Shown here: positions 35,357 through 45,770 of the stretch, in pieces | How the letters are laid out: each line of letters opens with the position of its first letter | Numbering within the stretch: the stretch's first letter is position 1 | Source: Penelope pileata | Lineage: Eukaryota > Chordata > Aves > Galliformes > Cracidae | DNA: 64,000 nt | Assembly: GCA_013396635.1 (NCBI GenBank) | Contig: WBMW01003830.1 | Span: 2,268,980-2,332,979, forward strand | Reading direction: 5' to 3' | Notes under the pieces: model-generated | The model's input: the letters and a program-made list of their open reading frames with translations, nothing else | What the model was told of the DNA's origin: nothing | Databases searched by the model: none | Program-made: the position numbers and the translations under genes

Positions 35357-35408
35357 CTTGGATTTAGACTGCCTTTCTACACAGAAAGGCCTGAGTCTAA
35401 AATCCAGG
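35357..35408. repeat. Strong 52-nt inverted repeat (hairpin), origin unknown
   Basis: Two arms fold on each other across a 4-base loop (ACAC, 35379-35382). The inner stem is 8 perfect pairs (35371-35378 with 35383-35390). A 3-base bulge (CTG, 35391-35393) follows, then 11 more pairs (35360-35370 with 35394-35405) broken by one bulged A (35402), and three outer pairs that include one G-T. That is about 22 pairs in 52 bases. The length is at the short end for a microRNA precursor. It could equally be a fold-back from a transposon end or a repair palindrome. No known family was recognised. Confidence 0.85.
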
Positions 35409-36479
35409 CCTTGCCTCTTTTTCCTCCTCCGTAAAAGCCTTCAACGGAGCGAGGCCAGGGCGTCATGCTGAGGCACACCTTCCTCAGCTCTGCCTCTCGG
35501 ACAGCAGGGAGACAGCTGTGCAATGGCATCTGGCCGCCATACCTCTCTAACATCGGGAGCACTTTGCCTCCAAAAGCCTCCAAAAAACATATAAACAGTC
35601 CTCTTGCTTGCTGTACTTCTGCGTAGTTAGGGAGGTCATCCTCGCCATCCCTGTCATTGTATACTCTCCATACGCTCCTGATGGTGCTGTTGAAACCTCT
35701 TTGGTTGAACTAGCTGCCTAGTGAACTTGCAACAAAACACCAGAATACATTGGCCCCCTGGGAAAATGCTGAATTCTGTTATGCTATTCTTAAAGTCCTA
35801 ACTCAATCACTTTCCAAATACACTTTTAGCAGCCTGAGGACTCTATTTGGTTCAACAGCCTACTAAGGTCCAAGTAGCACAGCCTACCAGAATTTACATA
35901 CAACTCTAACATTTCTAGCTCAGTCTGTTCTACTGGCAGGTCAGGGTGAAAGGGGGAGAAAAAGCACTGAAGAAATTTGATCAAATACTTCCCTCTCCCC
36001 ACCACCAATTTCTTCAACTTTGGAACAGCTTGTTCAAATAACTTCAGATTTGATCAAGTTATCAGCTGTCTACATCCCACTCATGCCAAAACTGAAACTC
36101 AACAGAGTAAGAATGAACAAATTTGTAGGGGAAAGCAAATTTTGTCCTTAGATGAAGTGTCCCCCATTGCTCTATACTAGATAACTGATGATGTACAATA
36201 TTGTGAGTTAGACTTACAAAATAGTATTCATTCAATTCTGAGTGGTCACTACTCTGCTACACATAAAAAATTAAAAAATCAGATAAAGCACCTTGTTCCG
36301 TGGTTTCCTTCTGTTTGCATAGCAAAAGATTTTCTCTGCCTCCAAGATCTTGCAGTAGAAATACATAAAATGCATTGAGGGAAGCAGCATTAACTGCACT
36401 ATATATCTAGGCACAGAAAGATCAAGCAAATTCTTAATTCTCAGTGATGGAGTGGAATTAACTTCAAATCTACTGAATC
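35409..36479. other. Unannotated noncoding stretch
   Basis: Begins G+C-richer (to about 35580) and then turns AT-rich. Frames at 35377-35583 and 35826-36180 have no recognisable content. Confidence 0.5.
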
Positions 36480-37310
36480 CTATGACAAAGCTTTATTTGC
36501 TTTCCAGTCCATTTGCATCATGTTCTTTATATTTATCAGTGGTTCCAAAGCAATTTTTGATGTCTTGTTGAAAAAAATTAGCAAAATAGAACCTGTACTT
36601 ATTGACGCTACAGTGGAACTTATAAAAGGAGTAAAAAATATTACCTGCAGATAATTAAGAAACTATAAGCGTTTCTCACATTGCCGAGTGATTTACTTCT
36701 TTAGAAGTCAGCAAGCTTGTTTTTTGTGGGCATCGTAGGGCTTTCATGAGCTGAAACTTTAATAAAAAGTTTCCAGAGGGATGAATCCACTCGCTTTTGA
36801 CCCGAGACATATCTGTATCCTAACAACTACACAAAACAATAGTGAAGTGTGACTAAACGTGAATGGCAATGTACTGCTGACAAGCTCTGACCATTAACAT
36901 TTTTCTTTCTGTTTAACTCAGCAGGCGAAAGGCAGCTAACAGAAGCCGTCTGCTGTTACGAGCACTCACAAGCATTTCATTGTGAGCAAGCAAAGAAAAT
37001 GAGTGCAATTCTCTCTGAGAAGGCTACTTTCTAGGTTTTCATTATTTCCTTACAGATTAATTGTGGAGAAATGCAAACAGCATATTTAGAAACAGGACAC
37101 TTTCTTCTGTTGAGATCTTTGAAGCCTGCAGCCCAAGCAGGTGAAATAATTGAGACGTACAAGGCCAACATCTGCTGTGCAATTGTACTAATATGATTAG
37201 TTTTGCCATGGTGTTACTAAAAGAAGAATATAGTCCTTTTATAGCTTAATTGATCACATTGAGATGTTAGTGAAGTCTGAATGCAATGGGAAACTTTCTG
37301 CAGGGGTCAA
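36480..37310. promoter_or_regulatory. Candidate conserved noncoding region (unverified)
   Basis: An 800-base AT-rich, repeat-free region with almost no open frames of note. It includes an E-box/homeodomain composite CAGGTGAAATAATTGA (37138-37153), the near-palindrome GTGCAATTGTAC (37177-37188), CTTAATTGATCAC (37245-37257), and a POU/FOX-like AAATGCAAACAG near 37070. The lack of frames on both strands over this length fits noncoding function or neutral AT-rich DNA alike. Enhancer identity is inference. Confidence 0.28.
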
Positions 37311-39128
37311 GAGGAACTGCACCTCACACTAGTATACAGCCTCATTACTAACTGCTATCGTGATCCCCCTGGACTACAGCAGGGTGTGGGCAGGCACAGA
37401 GCTCAGCTCTCCTTTCTGGTGTAAGTTCTTGCAACTCTGGTAACACAGAGAAGCTATGTCCAACCTTGCCCGCAGTCATGTCTTGAAGGAAAACAATGAG
37501 CCCTGCTCAGTTCTCTGCAAAAATCATTGTGGGTGCCCATCTTCAGGAAAAGATGCATAGCACCGAACCATGAATGGATAGAAGAACCTGTGTGTTGTCC
37601 AGAACATGAACTCTATTTCAGATACAGCTCTGTGCTTAGCATTTCCAGCTGTTTACTGTGCATGGCTTCCCGATCACAGCAGTGGTTGCTCTGACTTCTG
37701 TTCTGTGGCACTTGCCTTAGCCCTCCTGTTATGCCTTAGTAATTAACACTGAATTCTGAATTCCAGTGGGGGGACTTTCCCCTTATAGTTTTAGGATTAC
37801 AGCACCTTGCTTTTTGGCACGTAAGTCTGGGAATTCTTTTTGTGCCTTGATCCTCAACGATCAATGAGACCAGTGGCTGTCTAGTACTCCCCTCTGTAAG
37901 GTTACATGATCAGTCCACAAAAACTGTTCCAGACAGGTTAATCAGTGAATAAAGTAGCATTAAACACTAAGTTACACATTTCTCTGTCTACAGATATGAT
38001 AGTAATCAGATCTAATGAAGCCTTTGAGTGCTGTAAACCGATATTACCACTGAAATTGATGCAGATATACTGATAAAGATCTAGACAGTAAGATCAATTA
38101 AAACATTTTTAGGAGAAAAATGAAAGCTATACAGCAATGTTCACCTGTAAGAGAGCCCTTCTCATAAACGTCATGTTGTAGTTCTTCGAATTGTTACTGG
38201 AGGGTTCTGTGGTACTTAAATATAAAGGGGCAATTCTGAAGTACAAAATTTTAAAGAAAAGCAAAGCCCATGCTTGGTGAATTATGGAGAGTCCATGAAG
38301 GGCAGTAAGTGTGAGAATCCAATCCCTGCTCATAGAAAAAGCCCTACTGTATGTTCCTACAAATATTGATGTTTGAAATCCAAAGCACATGTGATGCATT
38401 AGCGTGAAACAGGGATTACATACATGCTGCTCTCTGCCCTGCAGTTCAGGAAAAGTCCTTATGTAATGAAGAACTGAAAGACTTATGAGGGAATCCAATG
38501 GACTGTTATCGTGTAAAAATACCAGTGCTCTCCAAAGTCAACTCACAGTTGCTCAAATGTATGCTGGTATGTATTTTGTTTTCCAATAGGCCTGAGAGAG
38601 AAGGAGCTCCATTCATGTCAGACCCTGTTAATCTCATACCTACAGCTCGGCCTGTGTGAATGAAATGGTGACTTGGGAAAGCCACTGCTTTTCTTTCCAG
38701 TCAATTCTCAAACATATAAAACCTACCGCAGGAGATCCAAACACACTTGAACAATAACAGGCAATTTTGCCAATTACAGAAACTACTTGTAGGCAATAAG
38801 AAGGGAACTTTTCATCCAACTACGGGCTCTGATTTTGGGTGTTGGGAAATTAAGAATGATTTCTTGATGCTTCCTTCATGTTTCTCTTAATAGATAACTG
38901 AATCCTCTAATGCCTCTAGCAATTCTTGATTTAAGAATTTAAGAACAAAGCACCAACCAAATTTAAGAAAAGTGTAGCAACAGAGCTCCAAGTTTGTGTA
39001 GTTCCAACATGTTATTGATGAAAATATTATTTTAGTGGGCCTAGAAAGAATAGAACCAAACTCAGCATTTTTCATAGGCTAAATTCAGTGCTCTTCTGAA
39101 ACACTTAGAAACTAAGAAAAGCTCACAT
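37311..39128. other. Unannotated noncoding stretch
   Basis: A 123-codon minus frame (38127-38498) has no domain I recognise and no supporting context. No repeat was identified up to the CR1 at 39129. Confidence 0.5.
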
Positions 39129-39370
39129 TCATAGAATCAAAGAATCATAGAATGGCTTGGGTTGGAAAGAACCTTAAAGATCATCCAGTTCCAACCCCAT
39201 GCTGTAGGCAGGGTTGCCACCCATTAGATCAGGCTGCCCAGGGCTCCATCTAACCTGGCCTTGAACACCTCCAGGGCTGCGGCATCCACAGGTTCTCTGG
39301 GCAGCCTGTTCCAGTGCCTCACCATCCTCTGAGTAAAATACCTCCCCTGCATCTAATCTAAATCTCCCCA
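39129..39370 (-). mobile_element. CR1 LINE 3' fragment, antisense
   Basis: Starts with the antisense CR1 tail 'tcatagaatcaaagaatc', 'atagaatggcttgggttgg', then 'aagaaccttaaagatcatcc', 'ccattagatcaggctgccc', 'cttgaacacctccaggg', 'gggcagcctgttccagtgcc' and ends with 'catctaatctaaatctcccc'. Well preserved compared with other copies in the window, so probably one of the younger insertions. It is noncoding. Confidence 0.95.
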
Positions 39371-42300
39371 TTAACTTAATGGTAACTCAGTAACAGTTGT
39401 AACTGTTCAGGAAGTGCTAAATAATAGCTACAAATAAACCTTCATATCCCCTTCAGCCGTAGCAGATGTTCACCTCCAACATTTTGGGATGTTTTCTTTT
39501 ACCAATCATGTCATATTCCACACATTATAATCTCACCGCCCCAAGACCTTTGCTTTTGAGAATTTCTCAGAAGCTGCTTGCAAATCCTTGGCTCTGTTTG
39601 AGATCTCTCATAAGATATGATTGTTATTGTCACCTGCAAAGTTCAATACAGTGCATAACTATGTACCAGTATGGCAGAATGTTTCAATCCATCCTTGTTT
39701 CCATAGCCAAGCTAGCAGGACCATCTGTGTTTCTATATCTGCTAAGCCTCAGTGATATGGTGTTGGTATGGACAAGTAGCAGGAGACTTAGGATAATGGG
39801 GTCTCTAACAAAGTGAGGGAATTGTGGAGTCACCTGTGCAGGTTTATCTGCCTTCATTTATTAGTGTCAAAGTCCTCGTAAAACATAGTCCTATAATATG
39901 TGCAAATAAGTCTAAGGCATGAAAATCTAGGCCAGTTTCTACATTTTCTCTTAGGTTATGTTTTGTGGCCTAGGAAAAGGCTCTTCTCTTTCACCCATCC
40001 AGACTATCAGTCACTGCTGACTGTACAATCTGGGCAGTAAGCAGCCCACACATACTCAGACTGATGCTGTGTTCTGCCACTAGGCAGCATGAGGCACGTT
40101 AAATGATCGCTCACCATGCTTCTACTCTTGATTAACAAAGCTGAGTCTTATAATTCTAGCAGTAAAAATCTGCATATAAAGATCCAAGAGTTTCAGATCA
40201 CGTTGAGAAATCACCTAGTAGAGCATTGGATTCCAGAAACCCCAGGCCTATGTTTTTCCCTGTAAAGATATGAATGAAGGAAAGATTTCTTCAGACCTTC
40301 ATTTATACTTTATGAATGATCCCTAGAGATGGAAATTTGGAGAGACAGAACAAGAAATTTTGTGTTCCATTAAAATATGTATGCTTTGGTGTGCTTTCAT
40401 TGAAGACTCAGGGTAGAAACTATTCTGAGTATGTCTGCATTTCTAAATGGCTTTTGTAAAGGTCAGTATGTCTTTTGTAGCTCACCAGGTGTGTTCGTCA
40501 CAGTGGTCCTATAACAGCTTTCTGGCACTACCACAGAGGTCCGCTTCCTCGGGCAGGGAAGCTTCAAAGGAAAGGGGGAAATGCAATTAAATTTGCCACC
40601 CAAATAAACTCCAAATTTGCTCCAAATAAACGTAAATGGAATTCAAATAACTAAACCTCCTAGTCCATTGTGAAAACATCCTTCCAAAAAAGTGGGCTTA
40701 GAGAGATGATTTGAATTCTGCCCAAGTAGTTCATATTTGGAGACCGAGAGTCAAGGTTTGCATGGCATGGGAGGAATAACTCAGTGTTAGAGGCTACTTT
40801 TGCTCAAACCTGCTCCCCTATGCCTGAAAAACTTCAAAGAAAATTGTGGCCAAACCTCAGCAAGAAGATAAGCACTGCAAGATGAAAAGAATGAATAGAG
40901 ATGGCTGTAAGAGGTTTTTCTCACTACCAACTTATTTTCTCCCAGTCAGCAATATTTGTGACTGCATTGACAGGTAGACATCCTGCAAGGAACAGTGCAG
41001 CAGGTGTTTGATCACAACTTCTTAGGAAAAGAACCTATGTTATTGATGCTACCAAGGAGCACAAAGTATGCAGTGTCTGAAGACAAACGTAAAAACTTGG
41101 TCCTGGTCTGATCCTGCTTCCCCAGAATCCACAAACTTCTTCATGAATGACCTTGATGACAGTTTTTTTACATTTAATTGGACTTCCAAAGAAAGAACAA
41201 TTTGGAACGTATGTAAATTTTGCAAAACTAGAGGGCAGAAAAATTTAAGATGGCATGATCCGTCCTGTAGATTCTACTGGAATGAGATTCACATTTTGGA
41301 AATTTTCCAGTAAGAATTTTTCTCAATTCAGAGCAGAAGTTACTGTGCTTTCAATTACCAGTATTTAAGACTATCAAGTAATTATAGAAAGGAGCATTTT
41401 GAAACACAGCTTGGCATAAAAAAAAATACTGAAACATTTCACAGTGTTGGAAAAAACACGTTATATACAATATAAGTTCTGGCCTTGACACAGATAAGAT
41501 TATATAGCTTCATAACTCAGGGGATCACAGTTGTCTTAAAGCCTTGTCTTGGGCTCCATGGAAATTCCACAGAATTTCAGGTCTTGCTAAAAGTACGACA
41601 TGCCAAAACAAAGGAATGCAGGAAAGGAATGATCAGAGCAGAAAGTAACCAGCTTTACTTTAACAGCAAGAGGCAACTGTAAATTGAAGAGAACTCTCTA
41701 TTAGAGTTGGCTTATTCTACAAAGCAAAGGAATTTTATATTCCTCATAATTTGCCCTGGATGTTCACATCCATGCTTCTGAAAACCTAGTAAACTTTTAG
41801 TCTCCGTGACATCTGTGCCAATGAGTTCTTCAGATCAATCACCTGCTACACAACTTTTCCTGTATTGCCTTTTTGTTCTTGGTTTCAAAAAGGTGTCCAA
41901 TACATTTTCACTAACTTCTTCCCTAAACTTTTACCAGACCTTTTCTTACTCACTGCTTCCAGAAATTTACAAGTCTGAGGTCTGCAAAGCCAGACCTAGT
42001 CTGCTTTTTGTAGCTGTGCTTGAGTTTGCAGATGACTGTCATCTCATTTGTTGGGTCTGACTTGTCCATCAGAACAAAAATTAGTTGCATGACAGTCTTT
42101 GTCAAACCCCTGAGCTCATTTGCAGTCAGCGGCTGGAATGAGAACTAAAATATAGGTCATGGACAGCTGGGTCAAAGTCTTGCCCCAAGCCAGCATGGCA
42201 TTATAGACATAGCCTCAGCCTCTTTACATACAGAGTATACTCCTGCCTTCTAAGAATAAATATTTTCAAAAATGGTTAACCAACATCTGTAAATAAAGCA

Positions 42301-42776
42301 TAATACACTGTGGACAAGAAATGAGCAGAAAAAGCAAGACATGCTTTCTGAATTATTTTTTTGCATGTTCTTTACCAGTCTAGTAGCAGATAAAAGTCCA
42401 AAGAACACCTGGGATGTTGAGAAAGGAGGAAGAGTTCTGGACAAATATAGATTTCTAGAAGCAGCAGGGAGAAAAATCATGGTGAGAGGCAGTACTTGGA
42501 CAGTGCAAGCAAGGTAAGGAACAAAAGCAAAGGAGCACACAGACCAGGGCACCAAGGTAAGATAACAAAGGAATATTCAGTGAATGCTCGATGACCAATT
42601 CATTAACAGAAGGCAGGGTATCTACCGTGGCTACTGCAGCATAGACTCTTGCAGACAGGTTCACTGCCTCTCTCCCATGTTCACTCTATGTAACAGAAAT
42701 TGCTCCAGCCTTATTGCTACTACCGCCACCAGTTAACTCTAGCTGGGTGGCCCTAAAACTTCCAGGAACTTGGTGT
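39371..42776. other. Unannotated noncoding stretch, about 3.4 kb
   Basis: No gene or repeat that I can support. Frames of up to 116 codons (39466-39816, plus) and 101 codons (42250-42555, minus) show no domain. Confidence 0.5.
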
Positions 42777-42812
42777 CTGTAGCTAGGGAAAGCCCAGGTT
42801 TCCTAGCTACAG
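42777..42812. repeat. 36-nt hairpin with 14-pair stem
   Basis: 'ctgtagctagg' (42777-42787) is exactly complementary to 42802-42812. After one bulged base (42788), three more pairs (AAA with TTT) extend the stem, which leaves a loop of seven bases. It stands in otherwise ordinary sequence, about 115 bases before the short direct-repeat cluster. Confidence 0.85.
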
Positions 42813-42926
42813 TACTGAAGACTTATTTGCAGTCTGGTTGGCAGGAGTACTTCCTGCTCTGGCTGCTGTAAGAAGGGCTGAACATCCCTGTGCCCGTCAC
42901 ATGGAGACAATCACAATGCAGGGCGA

Positions 42927-42981
42927 CTGACAGTCAAAGGCTGACCAGTCAAAGACTGACAGGGCAGCTGACCAGTCAAAG
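42927..42981 (+). repeat. Three copies of a 13-14 base word
   Basis: The word 'ctgaccagtcaaag' occurs at 42941-42954 and 42968-42981 exactly, and once with a one-base deletion at 42927-42939. An imperfect partial copy (CTGACAGGG) lies between the last two. It looks like a small decaying tandem array, or a cluster of protein-binding sites. Confidence 0.8.
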
Positions 42982-45519
42982 GAGTTTAAAGACAGGATCT
43001 GATAGAAGAAGGAAGTAGAAGCTTGTGTGAGTACAAGAGCCCACTCCTGAATCTACAGACATCTTAAAAAGCTCTGCCATCTGTACTTCAAGCTCATAAG
43101 AGATAAGCAGGGGAAGGAGGAGTTTGTATCATATGTGCTGCAAAGCCTTTGTGAGGAATGAAAACAAAATGTGGTGTTGACTTTGTCTATGAAAAACAGC
43201 AAAGCCTCAACTAGGCCCACATTTAGTCAAAAAATACTGAATCAATTAGCAACCATAACTTTTTCAGATAGCTTCCAAACAGCAAAACAGATTTTAGTAT
43301 AAAATCCACTCACTTTATTGAATCCTTATACAGTAAGTTTCAGTGCAGAAGGAATTCTTTGCTGCAGAGACGTAAGGTCAGACCTCTGCAGCAGGGCTTC
43401 ACTCTCACAAGTAGGGGAAGCTTTGCTAGCAGATGGGACATAGCACACAAAACTGTGGCTCCACAGCTTAGGCCTCCCCTTATAGCCAGCTGGAGTTGCT
43501 AAATGCATGGTGATCAGACTTTAGGCCTGAAAAAAGAGTGAATGTATCCATTTTGCACAGTGGCTACATGGATGAGGATTTTTTCCCTTGACTCTCCCAG
43601 GTAAGTTTGCAAGAAGCCAGTGTAATCTGGCTTCACTCTTCCTTTCTTGGTCAAAATGAGAAGATATTCACACGGTACTCCAATCCTCCCAGCTGATTTC
43701 CCGAAGACATCCTTCCCTCTTGGGGATAGCACTCAATGGCATCTGCAGCATTAGTCTTCTCTCTAAGGACTTTTTAGTTTGTCAGTTTTGGGGATTTCAA
43801 GCAGGGTTCTCAATAGACATATAATAGCAAAAGTCAGTCTTCTTTCTTCCAACCTATTACCCACCCAGAAGCCATTTTCTGACTCTGTTCCTCAGCCGTA
43901 TAGCTGTCTTCTTTGAAGAGCACAGCCACTGATCTTCCTCAAGTCCCGCTCAGGAACCCATCAGTCACTCTAAGCTTTGCTTTCACATTGTAAGTGGGTT
44001 TATCTTCAACTTTGCATGGCTGCAAAAATTCCAGTGAAGGAAATAAATTATCTATGAATTAACCCCGTAATTCGGGGTATAATACAGCATAGACACAAAA
44101 AAACCACACCTACACTGAGCACAGCTGGAACATAAGAACTAATTTGCACTTGTAAAGTATTTTGAAGTATTGAAAACAAAGAACACATTTTTAAAGTGAT
44201 TTTTCACCCTAAGCTGTACAAGATGACCAACAATCATCTTATACACATTAGGCACAGCAATGACAATTTTTTTTTTTTTAGGATACTTACAAGACTTTGC
44301 TGTAATTGGCTGTTAAAACTGCAATTTTACATGTTAAAGGTCTGCTAGAGAATTGTTGTTGCTCCATTTTCCACACTGGTAAAAAGGTTAGCTGTTTCCA
44401 GCAGTCAAAGCAGGTAGGCAATCTTGTTTTGTGCATGTTAAATATATTCTCATAACTTATTTTTCTTTTTTTTTCCCTCCTTTTCAACAGAACCCTCTGA
44501 AAAGTTGAAACAAATGATCTGTTGTCCTGTCAGAAATGAGCTTTTGTCTTCTGCACTAAAAACAATTCAAAGTTGGCCAAACTCTTAAGTCACTGGGGGG
44601 AAAAAAATATTTGCTTATATTCAGTAGCGTCATAGATCTTGATATTTAAATTCTGCCGTGAGTATATTTCAAATGAGAGGTTTATCAGGGCTTTTCCCAC
44701 AATTGCTTATTCAGTCTGATGGTTAAAGCATCAAACCTGAGATTATGGGAAGTGTCCCTCTTGCATCTACAAGGCTTAACCGTGCTAGGTGTCATAGGAA
44801 AGGAAGCAGGCTGGCATAAATGTAAGTAGAGGAGACTGCATGGAACTAGAAATTCCCCAGGAAAAAACGACATATCACCAAGGTGATTGGGAGCAAGAAG
44901 GAGACTGGGCCAGGAGTGGTGGAGGGAATAATGATGATGATGCAGAGACGGGAACGCAGGAGTTGGAAAGTAAATCAAAGACAATCTCACACTTGGAAGG
45001 ATAAACAAGAAACAAGTACCTATAACCAAAGATTTCCACAATTCATTATTCCTCTGATTTCAGCGAGCATTTTCAAACTGTGCTGGCTATTTGATGTCCT
45101 GGAGCTTTGGGGATGACTAACTTGATTCCTTCATTTTGTCATTGTTACGATTGTTTAATAAAATGTCAGAAATTCAGAGAAAGGCTCCATGTAGAACCTA
45201 TAAGGCTGCACAGCCAACTATCAGGGATGAAAACTGAAGCCAGGCTTAGACCTATGCATTACTCCACTGTATGCTCCTGTGCCTGCTTTCATGAAGGGCA
45301 TCAGCTTTTCCCTGAAGGAATTGGAATATAGAAAGGACATTCTGGTAAACAATATCTACTTGGCTTCCAGTGTGCAGGCAACTAAACTTTAAATATGAAC
45401 AATGGAAATTTAGGCCACCTGAAAGATTTTGCTACTCTTTCTCCAGCTAAATGAGGATGCAACACGCATAGGAGGCCCACACAATCCAAGAGATCCAAAC
45501 AGATCATTTCTAGTTGTTC
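42982..45519. other. Unannotated noncoding stretch
   Basis: No gene recognised. A T run of 13 is at 44267-44279. A small dyad ACCCCG-TAATT-CGGGGT lies at about 44062-44078. A 118-codon minus frame (44685-45041) overlaps plus frames and has no domain. Confidence 0.5.
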
Positions 45520-45575
45520 TACTGCTGGACTCGATCTCTTGAGGTCCCTTCCAACCCCTACAATTCTGTGATTCC
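45520..45575 (+). mobile_element. CR1 LINE 3' tail (first of two)
   Basis: A short CR1 end in sense orientation: 'ctgctggactcgatctcttg', 'aggtcccttccaacccct' and 'acaattctgtgattcc'. It directly abuts a second, longer CR1 fragment in the same orientation. Confidence 0.85.
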
Positions 45576-45770
45576 GCTCTTTACTTGGAGGGTGACAGAG
45601 CACTGGAACAGGCTGCCCAGAGAGGTTGTGGGGTCTACTTCTCTGGAGATGTTTAAGACCTACCTGGGTGCTTTCCTGTATAACCTACTATAGAGAAACT
45701 GCTTTAGCAGGGGGTTTGGACTAGATCATCTCCAGAGGTCCTGTCCAACCTCTACAGTTCTGTAATTGCC
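45576..45770 (+). mobile_element. CR1 LINE 3' fragment (second of two)
   Basis: Sense CR1: 'agggtgacagagcactggaa', 'caggctgcccagagaggttg', 'ctctggagatgtttaagacc', 'gggtttggactagatcatc' and the tail 'tccaacctctacagttctgt'. The tail is more decayed than in the first copy. The head-to-tail pair may be two insertions, one into the 3' end of the other, or a duplication. Confidence 0.93.

Noticed and set aside
36185..36245. Possible C/D-box snoRNA (TGATGATG ... CTGAG)
   Set aside because: No terminal stem pairs the two boxes, and the short box words are expected by chance.
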